NCBI GenBank assembly: GCA_964561785.1
Contig: CAZLRF010000021.1
Coordinates: 17,410 to 81,409 of the forward strand
Source: DATBSL01 sp964561785
GTDB lineage: Bacteria; Acidobacteriota; Vicinamibacteria; Fen-336
DNA length: 64,000 nucleotides
Direction: 5' to 3'
Shown here piece by piece: positions 7,286-15,666 of the stretch. The notes below the pieces were generated by a model, which was given only the letters and a program-made list of their open reading frames with translations, had not been told where the DNA came from and made no database searches. The position numbers were made by a program, and so were the translations under genes. Positions within the stretch are counted from its first letter, which is position 1. Every line of letters starts with the position of its first letter.

Positions 7286-9190
7286 TCAGCCCGTCGCGGC
7301 GTCGATCTCCTCGACCTCCTCGCGGGCGTCGACCTCGTGGCGGATGTACTGCAGCCGCGAGGACAGCTCGGGGACGTCGAGGGACACCGCCGCGCCCCGC
7401 GAGAGGTCGAGGCGGAGCTGCTTGACCCGGTGCTCGGCCATCTCGCGGCGGACCTTCAGGCGCTCCCGGACCCGCGTGGCCTTCGCGATCGCCTGCTCGC
7501 GCTGGCGCAGCACCTCGAGCTGGCGCTCGTAGAGGCGCCGGTCCTCCGCCGTGCTCGCGCGCTCGAGCGCGGCGCGGGCCTGCTCGGTCGAGCGCGCGAC
7601 CGCCGCGCGCTCCGTCTCCGCGGTCTGCTCCTCGAGGTCTCTCTGTCGCGCGGCGAGCTCGCTCTCGCGCGTCACGATCGCGTCGACCTCGGCGAGGAGC
7701 TGTCTCATCTCCTTCCCGCCGCGCTGCTCGATGAGGGCGCGCACGCGCGCCGCCTCCTGCGCGATCGGGGAGGGGGCGGGCCCGGCCGGCGGGGGCAGCG
7801 CGCGAGGAGCCTCGGCGGGCAGCGCGGGGACCGGCCGGCCGCGCGGAAGCTCGGGACCCCGCAGGAGCGAGAGGACGGTCGGGGCGGCCTTGAGCGCCTG
7901 GAAGGCCAGGACGACGCCCCAGATCCCGAGCCAGAAGGGGAAGTGGCCTTGGGTGGCGTACATGATCCCGGCCACGAGGAAGAACGCCCCGAAGTGGCCG
8001 CCGACCGCGCGCAGGGCGCGCCACCGCGCCGCGCTCCAGGGGTCGCCCGCGTTCGGGACCTCGCGGCGGAAGACGGCGCTCTCGAAGAGCGGCTGCCAGC
8101 TCTCCTCGTCGTCCCGCCGCACGAGCTCGACGCCGGTGAGCTTGCCGTCGCGGATGGCGTGGACGAGGCCCTTCTCGTCGTACCGCCGCACCTTGCCCGC
8201 GCCCGAGTCGCCCAGCCCCACCGCGGTCTGGACGTGGTAGAGGGCGGGAGCGGGCACGACCTCGGCCGAGATCGCGCGGGGCGCGGCGGGCACGAGCGGC
8301 ACGCCGCCGAGCGAGGCGGCGCGGGCCCGGCCGGCGAGAGCGGCGAGCTGCGCGGCGAGCTCGTCCGTTCTCTCCCAGCGGCGCGCGGGGTCCTTCTCGA
8401 GGCACCGCGCGACGATCGCCTCGAGCGCCTCCGGGGCGTCGGGCCGGGCCCGGCGCAGCGGCTCCGCCTCGCGCTCGATGACCGCGGCGAGCACCTGGGC
8501 CGGGGTGTCGCGGCGGAAGACCGGCGTCCCCGTCGCCATCTCGGCCAGGATGAGCCCCACCGCGAACTGGTCGGCCCGCGCGTCGACGGGCTTGCCGCTC
8601 GCCTGCTCGGGGGACATGTACTCGAGCGTGCCGAGGAGAGCGCCGGCCTGCGTCCCGTGCCGCGTCAGCGTCTCCTTGGCCTCGAGGTCGGCGAGGGGGG
8701 CTGGCAACACCTTCGCGAGACCGAAGTCGAGGATCTTCAGCAGGCCCTCGGGCGTGACCACGAGGTTCTCCGGCTTGAGGTCCCGGTGGAGGATGCCCGC
8801 GCGGTGGGCGCGGGCGAGGCCGTCCGCGAGCTGCGCGCCGAGGTCGAGGACCTCGGGGACCGGCAGGGGGCCGCGCGCGAGGCGGCGGCGCAGCGTCTCG
8901 CCCTCGACGTGCTCCATGACGACGTAGTGCTCACCCTCGCGCTCGGCCGCCTCGCCGACGTCGTAGATCTGCACGATATTGGGGTGGCTGAGGGCGGAGG
9001 CGGCGCGGGCCTCGCGGTCGAGCCGGCGGAGCATCTCGGGGTCGGCGCCCGGGCGCAGGACCTTGAGGGCGACGGTGCGGCCGAGCCGGGTGTCGCGCGC
9101 GCGCCAGACCTCGCCCATCCCGCCCGCGCCGAGGCGATCCACGACCTCGTAGCTGCCGAGCCGAGCGCCGGGGGCGAGGGCCTGGACCAT
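7286..9190 (-). CDS. Membrane-anchored Ser/Thr protein kinase with GYF_2-like, 2TM and coiled-coil regions
   Basis: This 634-residue protein starts with a PknB-like kinase domain (about 12-275). It has a glycine loop GAGGMGEV (21-28), the ATP lysine K43, the catalytic HRDLKPEN (D137) and DFG at 155-157. It is followed by a GYF_2-like stretch (DGKLTGVELVRR...SWQPL), two adjacent hydrophobic helices of 2TM-domain type (about 395-430), a proline-rich linker and a long C-terminal coiled coil. It probably phosphorylates cytoplasmic targets at the membrane. The ATG at 9190 is preferred because it places the kinase domain at the N-terminus. The frame stays open to 9292, but that would run into the divergent gene's start region. 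Confidence 0.85.
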   Translation of the reverse strand: MVQALAPGARLGSYEVVDRLGAGGMGEVWRARDTRLGRTVALKVLRPGADPEMLRRLDREARAASALSHPNIVQIYDVGEAAEREGEHYVVMEHVEGETLRRRLARGPLPVPEVLDLGAQLADGLARAHRAGILHRDLKPENLVVTPEGLLKILDFGLAKVLPAPLADLEAKETLTRHGTQAGALLGTLEYMSPEQASGKPVDARADQFAVGLILAEMATGTPVFRRDTPAQVLAAVIEREAEPLRRARPDAPEALEAIVARCLEKDPARRWERTDELAAQLAALAGRARAASLGGVPLVPAAPRAISAEVVPAPALYHVQTAVGLGDSGAGKVRRYDEKGLVHAIRDGKLTGVELVRRDDEESWQPLFESAVFRREVPNAGDPWSAARWRALRAVGGHFGAFFLVAGIMYATQGHFPFWLGIWGVVLAFQALKAAPTVLSLLRGPELPRGRPVPALPAEAPRALPPPAGPAPSPIAQEAARVRALIEQRGGKEMRQLLAEVDAIVTRESELAARQRDLEEQTAETERAAVARSTEQARAALERASTAEDRRLYERQLEVLRQREQAIAKATRVRERLKVRREMAEHRVKQLRLDLSRGAAVSLDVPELSSRLQYIRHEVDAREEVEEIDAATG

Positions 9191-9272
9191 GGGACCGGTC
9201 CCGAGACTACCACGCGCGGCCCGGGGCGACGGCGAGCGGCCGTGCGCGCTAGACTCCCGGTCGGAGGTGGCC

Positions 9273-9842
9273 ATGAGGAGTTGTCTCGGCATCGCCGTCG
9301 CCGTGGCGCTGCTGGCGCTGCCTGCAATCGCCCCGGCTCAGGGCCTCGGGGACGCGGCGAAGAAGGAGAAGGAGCGCCGCGCGAGCGGCCCCGCGCCGAA
9401 GAGCCGGACGTACACGCAGGAGGAGCTGGCGAAGCTTCCTCCCGTGGCGAACGAACCCGGTCCCGCACCCGAGACCGCTCCGGTCGCCGCCGCGCCCTCG
9501 ACCGCGCCCGCCGCGGCCCCGCTCCCCGCGGCCGACGCGCCGGCCGTCGACGAGGAGGCGGAACGCCGCGCGGAGGCGGAGGAGTCGTGGAGGACGCGCG
9601 TGGCCGAGGCGCGACAGAAGGTGGACGCAGCGCGCAAGAAGCACGACACGCTCGCCAGCCTCAACCTCGTGCCGGGCTACGAGTACGTGGACGCCAGCGG
9701 GCGGACGCTCATCGGCTCGGTCGGCCAGCTGCAGGCCCTGACCGCCCGGGCCAAGGCCGACCTCGAGGCCGCGGAGCGAGAGCTCGAGGACCTGCTGGAG
9801 GCGGCGCGGCGCGCGAACGTGCCGCCGGGGTGGCTGCGCTGA
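9273..9842 (+). CDS. Secreted Ala/Pro-rich coiled-coil protein of unknown function
   Basis: This 189-residue protein begins with a clear Sec signal peptide, with predicted cleavage after the Ala-Gln near residue 23. A charged segment follows (DAAKKEKERR), then YTQEELAKLPP, an Ala/Pro-rich linker (about 65-100) and a C-terminal alpha-helical coiled coil. Short secreted proteins of this style (signal, DAAKKEKERR, low-complexity linker, coiled coil) are common in Acidobacteriota, but no function is known to me. The ATG at 9273 has GGAGG six bases upstream. A TAGACT box at 9250-9255 lies in the short divergent region shared with the kinase gene, so the two may be co-controlled. Confidence 0.72.
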   Translation: MRSCLGIAVAVALLALPAIAPAQGLGDAAKKEKERRASGPAPKSRTYTQEELAKLPPVANEPGPAPETAPVAAAPSTAPAAAPLPAADAPAVDEEAERRAEAEESWRTRVAEARQKVDAARKKHDTLASLNLVPGYEYVDASGRTLIGSVGQLQALTARAKADLEAAERELEDLLEAARRANVPPGWLR

Positions 9843-9849
9843 GAAGCCG

Positions 9850-11169
9850 TCAGTCGCGCGGCTCGGGATCGGGCGGCGGCAACGGCTCGATCCGCACCCG
9901 GGCGACCCGGCGCCCCTCGAGGGCGAGGACGGTGAGCCGGTAGGGGGGCACCTCCACCGCCTGCCCGGGCTCGGGGATGTGCCCGAGCCGCTCGAGGACG
10001 AGCCCGGCGAGCGTGACGTAGCTCGACGACTCCGGAAGCTCGAGGCCGTGGTCGGTGTCGAGCTCGTGGATCGGCACGCTGCCGTCCACCTCGAACCGCC
10101 CCTCGCCCAGGTCCTTCACCGTCGGCATCGGCACCCGGTGCTCGTCGTGGATCTCCCCGACGATCACCTCCACGAGGTCCTCGAGCGTGACGAGCCCCTC
10201 GAGCGAGCCGTGCTCGTCGACGACGAGCGCCATGTGCACGCCGCGCGTGCGCATCTCCTCGAGGAGAGCGGTCGCCGGCTTGCCCGCGGGCACCGAGAGC
10301 GCCGGGCGCAGGAGGTCGCGAAGCGGCGCCCCCGTCCCGGAGAGGACGGCCTCGTAGACGTCGCGCGCGTAGACGAAGCCGACGACGTTGTCGAGCTGCG
10401 CCTCGTACACCGGGTAGCGCGAGTGGCCGGTCTCGCGGATGGTGAGGACCGCCTCGTCGAGGCTCGCGTCCGACCGCAGCGCGGCGAGGCGGGGCCGGGG
10501 CGTCATCACCTCGCGCACGTCCCGCTCGTGGAACTCGACCGCTCCGGCGACGAGGTCCTCCTGTACGATGCCCTGCCGGCCGGCCTCCTCCGCGATGGCC
10601 TTCAGGTCCTCGAGCGAGTGGAACGGCGCCGGCTCCACGCCCTGCTGGCCGAGCAGGCGGAGAACGAGGCGGGACGACCCGGCGAGAGCGGCCACCGCGG
10701 GGCGGGTGAGGCGGCTCGTCCACTCGACGACCGGCGCCACCGCGACCGCGATCGGCTCCGCGTGCCGCACGGCGAGCGACTTCGGCACGAGCTCGCCCAC
10801 CACCAGCGAGAGGTACGCGATCGCGAGCACGACGATCGCGACCGCGATCGGCTCCGCGGCTGTCCGCAACCACGGCCAGGGCAGGGCGGCGATCGCCGGC
10901 TCCAGGCGCTCGATGGCGGCGACGCCGCCGACCGCGGAGGCCAGCGTTCCGACGAGGGTCACGCCGATCTGGACGGTGGCGAGGAAGCGGTCCGGGTCCT
11001 CCTTGAGCCGCAGGGCGGCGGCCGCCCCCGCGCGGCCCTCGTCGGCGAGAGCCCGCAGGCGGGCCGTCCGGGCGCTGACGATCGCGATCTCCGCCCCCGC
11101 GAAGAAGCCGTTCAGGAGGATGAGGACGGCGATGAGGGCGAGCTCGATCAGGATGCCGTCGTCGCTCAC
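9850..11169 (-). CDS. CNNM/CorC (HlyC) family membrane protein with CBS pair
   Basis: This 439-residue protein has the standard CNNM layout: an N-terminal three- to four-helix membrane domain (IAVLILLNGFFAGAEIAIVSART, then further helices with VVGELVPKSLAV), two CBS domains (MTPRPRLAALRSD...SRYPVYE and HMALVVDEHG...VTLEDLVEVIVGEIHDE) and a C-terminal CorC_HlyC domain. Family members are linked to Mg2+ and other divalent-cation efflux, and the CBS pair binds nucleotides. The start is GTG, overlapping the stop of the symporter gene upstream (GTGA), so the two are translationally coupled. The reason for pairing a cation exporter with a dicarboxylate symporter is not evident. Confidence 0.88.
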   Translation of the reverse strand: MSDDGILIELALIAVLILLNGFFAGAEIAIVSARTARLRALADEGRAGAAAALRLKEDPDRFLATVQIGVTLVGTLASAVGGVAAIERLEPAIAALPWPWLRTAAEPIAVAIVVLAIAYLSLVVGELVPKSLAVRHAEPIAVAVAPVVEWTSRLTRPAVAALAGSSRLVLRLLGQQGVEPAPFHSLEDLKAIAEEAGRQGIVQEDLVAGAVEFHERDVREVMTPRPRLAALRSDASLDEAVLTIRETGHSRYPVYEAQLDNVVGFVYARDVYEAVLSGTGAPLRDLLRPALSVPAGKPATALLEEMRTRGVHMALVVDEHGSLEGLVTLEDLVEVIVGEIHDEHRVPMPTVKDLGEGRFEVDGSVPIHELDTDHGLELPESSSYVTLAGLVLERLGHIPEPGQAVEVPPYRLTVLALEGRRVARVRIEPLPPPDPEPRD

Positions 11170-12416
11170 GGGGCGCCCTCGAAGCGGTCCACGACGGTGG
11201 CGGTGACGAGGTCCCCGGTCACGTTGAGGACGGTGCGGCACATGTCGAGCAGGCGGTCGACCCCGAGGATGATCGCGATGCCCTCCATCGGGACCCCGAC
11301 CATGCCCAGGATCATCATCAGCAGAGGGATCGACCCCCCCGGGATGCCGGCCGCCCCGATCGCGGTCACCACTGCCATGACGACCACCACGAGCTGCGCC
11401 CCGAGCGAGAGCTCGACCCCGAACACCTGGGCGAGGAAGAGGACGGTCGCCCCCTCGAAGAGGGCGGAGCCGTTCATGTTGAGGGTGGCGCCCAGGGGGA
11501 GGACGAACCCGGCGATCTCGGGGGGCACACCGAGACCGTCGCGTGCGACCCGCATCGAGGTGGGCAGGGTGGCGTTGCTCGAGGAGGTGGAGAAGGCGGT
11601 GAGGAAGACGATCTCTGCCTTGCGGAAGAACTCGCGCGGGCTGCGGCGGGCGACGAAGGCGAGGACGAGCGGGTAGACGACCATCTGGAAGGCGGCGAGC
11701 GTCCCCACCACCGTGAGAACGTACACGAGGAGGCTCAGGAGGAGGTCGTACCCGAAGCGGGCGGTCACGCTGAAGATCAGGCAGAAGACCCCGAGCGGCG
11801 CGACCTTCATCACGATCTCGATGATCGCGACCGTCACGTGGCCCAGGCTCTCGAGGAACGCCCGCATGGGGGCGGCCTTCTCGGCGGGCAGCGCGGTGAG
11901 GGCGACCCCGAGCATGATCGAGAAGAAGATGACGGCCAGCATGTCGCCCTCGGCGGCCGCCTTCACCGGGTTTCGGGGGACGACCTTGACCAGAAGGTCG
12001 ATCCCGAACGTCCCCCCGGAGAGGCCCATCGCCCCCTCCGCCTGCCCGCGGTAGGTCTCGAGCAGGCGCTCGCGCACCGCCGGATCGAGCCCCACCCCCG
12101 GTCGGACGGTGTTCATCACGACGAGGCCGAGGGCGGTCGAAAGGACGGTGAGGGAGAGGAAGGACAGCAGGGTGACCAGGCCGATCCGCCCGAGGCGGCG
12201 GAGGCTGCCGAGACCCGCCACGCCCATCGACAGGGTCGAGAGGATGAGGGGGATGACGACCATGATGAGGCCGGCCAGCCACATCTTCCCGACCGGCTCG
12301 GTGACGTTGCGGACGAAGCCGTCGACCGCCGCTCCCCCGCCGGTCAGGAGGTTCACGGTGACGCCGAGGACGGCTCCGGCGACGAGGCCGAGGAGGATGC
12401 GGTTGTGGAGGGCCAT
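11166..12416 (-). CDS. Dicarboxylate/amino acid:cation symporter (DAACS family)
   Basis: This 416-residue inner-membrane protein belongs to the GltP/DctA/GltPh family. Hallmarks are the serine-rich reentrant loop SSSNATLPTS, the NMNGSALFEG motif of helix 7 (Na+ binding), GIPGGSIPLL of the second reentrant hairpin, and DRLLDMCRTVLNVTGD of helix 8. The last motif binds the substrate carboxylate and amino group. It imports dicarboxylates or acidic amino acids with Na+ or H+; the substrate cannot be fixed from sequence. It is the first gene of a two-gene unit with the CNNM gene. Its promoter (TTGAAA-18-TACCGT) ends ten bases before the ATG. Confidence 0.9.
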   Translation of the reverse strand: MALHNRILLGLVAGAVLGVTVNLLTGGGAAVDGFVRNVTEPVGKMWLAGLIMVVIPLILSTLSMGVAGLGSLRRLGRIGLVTLLSFLSLTVLSTALGLVVMNTVRPGVGLDPAVRERLLETYRGQAEGAMGLSGGTFGIDLLVKVVPRNPVKAAAEGDMLAVIFFSIMLGVALTALPAEKAAPMRAFLESLGHVTVAIIEIVMKVAPLGVFCLIFSVTARFGYDLLLSLLVYVLTVVGTLAAFQMVVYPLVLAFVARRSPREFFRKAEIVFLTAFSTSSSNATLPTSMRVARDGLGVPPEIAGFVLPLGATLNMNGSALFEGATVLFLAQVFGVELSLGAQLVVVVMAVVTAIGAAGIPGGSIPLLMMILGMVGVPMEGIAIILGVDRLLDMCRTVLNVTGDLVTATVVDRFEGAP

Positions 12417-12426
12417 TCGGGGGCGG

Positions 12427-12456
12427 ACGGTAGCACCGGCACTTCCCGGCTTTCAA
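12427..12456 (-). promoter_or_regulatory. Sigma70-type promoter of the symporter gene
   Basis: On the minus strand TTGAAA (12456-12451) and TACCGT (12432-12427) are 18 bases apart, and the ATG follows ten bases after the -10. The 5' leader would be only a few bases long. On the other strand TACACT at 12478-12483 could serve the divergent isomerase-like gene. Confidence 0.5.
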
Positions 12457-12515
12457 GCGCGTCCCCGGGGCCTGTCGTACACTGCGGCGCGAACCCGGGA
12501 AGGCAGGAGAAGACG

Positions 12516-13424
12516 ATGCCCGAGACGTCCCGCCGCGACCGCCGGAGCTTCCTCGGGGCGACCGCCGCCCTCCTGGCCGGCGCCTCCGCGTCCGCCGGGC
12601 CGTCCCCGGAGACCGCCCCCGCCCCCCGACGGTCGCGCATCCGCCTGAGCTGCAACCTGTACTCCTGGAACGCTCCGCTGCGCGGGGGCGAGATGACGCT
12701 CGAGCAGGTCCTCGACGCGTGCGCGGAGATGGGCTTCGACGCCGTGGACCCGACGGGCTACTACTTCCCCGGCCACCCCGCCCCTCCCCCCGACGCCTAC
12801 GTGGCCGAGGTCAAGCGGCGGGCGTTCCGCAGCGGCCTCGACGTGAGCGGCACCGGGGTGCGCAACGACTTCACCGTTCCCGACCCGGCGATGCGCGAAG
12901 CCGACGTCCTCCACGTCGGCCGCTGGGTCGAGGTGGCGGCGAAGCTCGGGGCCCCCTGCCTGCGGGTCTTCGACGGGCGCGGGGAGGCCCCGGGAAGGAC
13001 GCGCGAGGAGATGACGGCGTGGGTCGTGGAGGCGTTGCGCGCCTGCGCCGCCCTCGGCGAGCGCCACGGGGTCACGATCGCCTTCCAGAACCACGACGAG
13101 CTGCTCAAGACGGCGGACGAGGTGCTGGCCCTGCGCGAGCGCGTCTCGTCCGACTGGTTCGCCCTCAACGTGGACATCGGCAGCCTGCGCACCGCGGACC
13201 CCTACGAGGAGACCGCCCGGCTCGCCCCCCACGCCTGCACCTGGCAGATCAAGGAGAGCGTCTACCGCCGGGGCAAGGAGGAGAAGACCGACCTCCGGCG
13301 GGTCTTCGGCATCCTGAAGGACGCCGGCTACCGGGGCTACGCGCCCCTCGAGACCCTCGGGCCGGGCGACCCCCGCGAGAAGCTCCGGCGCTTCCTCGAC
13401 GAGGCAGAAGACGCCCTGGCCTGA
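12516..13424 (+). CDS. Tat-exported sugar phosphate isomerase/epimerase-like TIM-barrel protein
   Basis: This 302-residue protein has a twin-arginine signal at the N-terminus (RRDRRSFLGA then a short hydrophobic stretch). An AP-endonuclease-2/xylose-isomerase-like TIM barrel follows. Conserved metal-site segments are visible as FQNHDE, NVDIGS, a late IKES and PLETLG. Family members isomerise or epimerise sugars or sugar derivatives using a divalent metal. Tat export implies the protein folds with its metal before reaching the periplasm. The ATG at 12516 is preceded by AGGCAGGAG. It stands immediately upstream of a POT transporter gene (22-base gap), so the two may form an operon. The substrate is unknown. 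Confidence 0.82.
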   Translation: MPETSRRDRRSFLGATAALLAGASASAGPSPETAPAPRRSRIRLSCNLYSWNAPLRGGEMTLEQVLDACAEMGFDAVDPTGYYFPGHPAPPPDAYVAEVKRRAFRSGLDVSGTGVRNDFTVPDPAMREADVLHVGRWVEVAAKLGAPCLRVFDGRGEAPGRTREEMTAWVVEALRACAALGERHGVTIAFQNHDELLKTADEVLALRERVSSDWFALNVDIGSLRTADPYEETARLAPHACTWQIKESVYRRGKEEKTDLRRVFGILKDAGYRGYAPLETLGPGDPREKLRRFLDEAEDALA

Positions 13425-13446
13425 CGAACGACGAACGGGAGACGGC

Positions 13447-14964
13447 ATGAGCGACACGAAGGCCCGCCGCGCGTTCCCCGCCACCTTCTGGGTGGCGAAC
13501 GTCATGGAGCTGTTCGAGAGGGCGGCCTACTACGGCATGAACTCGGTGCTCGCGGTGTACCTCGCGGGCTCCGTCGCCGAGGGCGGGCTCGGCTTCTCGC
13601 CCGAGTCGGTCGGGTTCCTCCAGAGCATCGTCTACGCGGCGACCTACGTGCTGCCGATCCTCGGCGGGGCCCTCGCCGACCGCTACGGCTACCGCCGCAT
13701 GCTCCTCGTGGCGTTCTCGCTCCTCGCCGCGGGCTACTTCGCCGCCGGTTACTCGTCGACCTACGCGCTGGTGTTCCTCGCGCTGCTCGTGATGGCCACG
13801 GGGTCGGGTCTCTTCAAGCCGATCATCTCGGGAACGATCGCCCGGACGACCGACGAGTCGAACTCCGCCTTCGGCTTCGGCATCTACTACTGGATGATCA
13901 ACCTCGGGGCCTTCCTGGCCCCGCTCGTCGTCAGCGTCCTCAAGGGCTTCTCCTGGCGGTGGGTCTTCGCCGCGTCCGCCCTCTACACGGGCCTCATGCT
14001 GCTGCCGACCGTGTTCGTGTTCCGCGACCCCCCGCGCCCGCCCTCCACGAAGACGCTGCGCGAGGTGCTGGTCGGGGCGGCGGAGGTCCTCGGCGACTCC
14101 CGCTTCATGCTGATGATCGTCGTCTACTCGGGGTTCTGGGTGCTCTACTTCCAGAGCTTCGGCTCGGTCCTGTGGTACCTGCGCGACTTCGTCGACCGCA
14201 CCCCGGTGAGCGCGGCGATGACCTCTCTCCTCGCCCGCCTCGGCCTGCCGTGGACGTTCACCTTCGACGCCGAGCACGTCACGGTGATCAACGCCGGGAC
14301 GATCATCCTCCTCCAGGTCCTGATCAGCCGCCTGGTGAAGGACTGGAAACCCCTGCCCACGATGGTCACCGGCATGGCCACAGGCGCGGTCGGCTTCCTC
14401 CTCCTCGCCTCCTCGCGCAGCGCCTGGGTGTTCGTCCTCGGCATCGCCGTCTTCTCGATCGGCGAGATGACCGCCCACCCCAAGTACTACAGCTTCGTGG
14501 GGCAGGTCGCCCCCGCCGATCGCAAGGCCGTGTACATGGGCTACGCCTTCCTCTACGGCGTCTTCGGCTCGCTGCTCGGCTCGAGCCTCGGCGCGTTCCT
14601 GTACGAGCGGATGCTGAAGCCCGCCCTCGGCACGCCCCAGGCGGACGAGCGGGCGCGGGTCTTCTGGCTCCTCTTCGCCGCTCTCGACGTCCTCGCCGCG
14701 GCCGGTCTCGTCCTGTTCGCCCGCCGCTTCGGCCAGGACACCGCCGACACGCGCCGCCGCGCCCACGCGGCAATGCGCGTCGTCTACGCCGCGGTGCTCC
14801 TCCTCGGCGGCGTCTTCCTCCGGATCGCCTTCTCCTCGACCCCCGTCCAGGCGCGCACCGCCGTCCAGGCCGCGATCTTCATCGCGCTCGGGGCGGGCGG
14901 GCTCCTCATGGGCCGCTCGCGTGAGGCGGCAACGGGCTCGCCCGGTCCCGCGCCGCGGGTGTAG
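13447..14964 (+). CDS. POT/PTR2-family proton-coupled oligopeptide transporter (MFS)
   Basis: This 505-residue protein has about 12-14 membrane helices. The POT signature ELFERAAYYGM in helix 1 (about 21-31) matches the ExxERFxYY motif that couples protons to peptide uptake. Other family features are the loop ADRYGYRRM, GLFKPIISG, and IYYWMINLGAFL in helix 5. It probably imports di- and tripeptides or related compounds. A GGGAGA sequence sits upstream of the ATG. It follows the TIM-barrel gene closely. Confidence 0.88.
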   Translation: MSDTKARRAFPATFWVANVMELFERAAYYGMNSVLAVYLAGSVAEGGLGFSPESVGFLQSIVYAATYVLPILGGALADRYGYRRMLLVAFSLLAAGYFAAGYSSTYALVFLALLVMATGSGLFKPIISGTIARTTDESNSAFGFGIYYWMINLGAFLAPLVVSVLKGFSWRWVFAASALYTGLMLLPTVFVFRDPPRPPSTKTLREVLVGAAEVLGDSRFMLMIVVYSGFWVLYFQSFGSVLWYLRDFVDRTPVSAAMTSLLARLGLPWTFTFDAEHVTVINAGTIILLQVLISRLVKDWKPLPTMVTGMATGAVGFLLLASSRSAWVFVLGIAVFSIGEMTAHPKYYSFVGQVAPADRKAVYMGYAFLYGVFGSLLGSSLGAFLYERMLKPALGTPQADERARVFWLLFAALDVLAAAGLVLFARRFGQDTADTRRRAHAAMRVVYAAVLLLGGVFLRIAFSSTPVQARTAVQAAIFIALGAGGLLMGRSREAATGSPGPAPRV

Positions 14965-15008
14965 GATTCCGCCCCGGCGGGGCGCGCGGCGCCTCGAGGA
15001 GGTCTCCC

Positions 15009-15653
15009 ATGGAGGGCGCGCTCTCGGCCCTGAAGAAGGCCATCGAGGAGGGGCAGGCGAAGGACGCGGCGAAGGCGGTCGAGGCCGCCCTCGACGCGGG
15101 GGCCGAGCCGGGGGCGATCCTCCGCGACGTGATGGTCCCCGCGATGGACGAGGTGGGCCGCCGCTACGAGTGCGGGGACTACTTCCTCCCCGAGATGCTG
15201 ATCTCGGCCCGGGCCATGAAGGAGGCCCTCGCCCTCCTGCGGCCGCGCCTCGTCGCGACCGACGTCAAGCCCGCGGGCACGGTCGTCGCCGGGACCGTCA
15301 AAGGCGACCTCCACGACATCGGCAAGAACCTCGTCTGCATGATGCTCGAGGGGGCGGGCTTCGAGGTGCGCGACCTCGGGGTCGACGTCGCCCCGGAGAG
15401 GTTCGTGGAGACGGTGAAGGGGGGCGGGATCGACCTCGTGGCGCTCTCCGCGCTCCTCACGACGACCCTGCCGAACATGAAGGTGACGATCGAGCAGCTC
15501 CAGGCGGCGGGCCTGCGCGACAGGGTCGGGGTGATGGTGGGCGGCGCCCCCGTCAACCAGAAGCTCGCCACCGAGATCGGCGCCGACGGCTACGCCGAGG
15601 ACGCGGCGGGGGCGGTCGCCCTCGCCCGTCGGCTCGTGGGCGTCACGGCCTGA
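15009..15653 (+). CDS. Cobalamin-binding methyltransferase corrinoid protein (MtbC/MttC-like)
   Basis: This 214-residue protein has a helical cap domain (about 1-88) and a Rossmann-like B12-binding domain. The motif GDLHDIGKN (D100, H102, G105) supplies the lower axial His to cobalt. VVAGTVKGD and VGVMVGGAPV are the other conserved strands. Such proteins carry the methyl group on cobalt between a substrate-specific methyltransferase and an acceptor enzyme. GAGGAGG lies upstream of the ATG. The next gene, 13 bases on, encodes a UroD-fold methyltransferase, the usual partner. No substrate-specific MtaB, MtmB or MttB gene is nearby. Confidence 0.9.
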   Translation: MEGALSALKKAIEEGQAKDAAKAVEAALDAGAEPGAILRDVMVPAMDEVGRRYECGDYFLPEMLISARAMKEALALLRPRLVATDVKPAGTVVAGTVKGDLHDIGKNLVCMMLEGAGFEVRDLGVDVAPERFVETVKGGGIDLVALSALLTTTLPNMKVTIEQLQAAGLRDRVGVMVGGAPVNQKLATEIGADGYAEDAAGAVALARRLVGVTA

Positions 15654-15666
15654 GGCGAGCGCGGCC

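Noticed and set aside
9191..9292. Longer N-terminus for the Ser/Thr kinase
   Set aside because: The extra residues are unlike the family and overlap the start region of the divergent gene. The ATG at 9190 fits the kinase domain.
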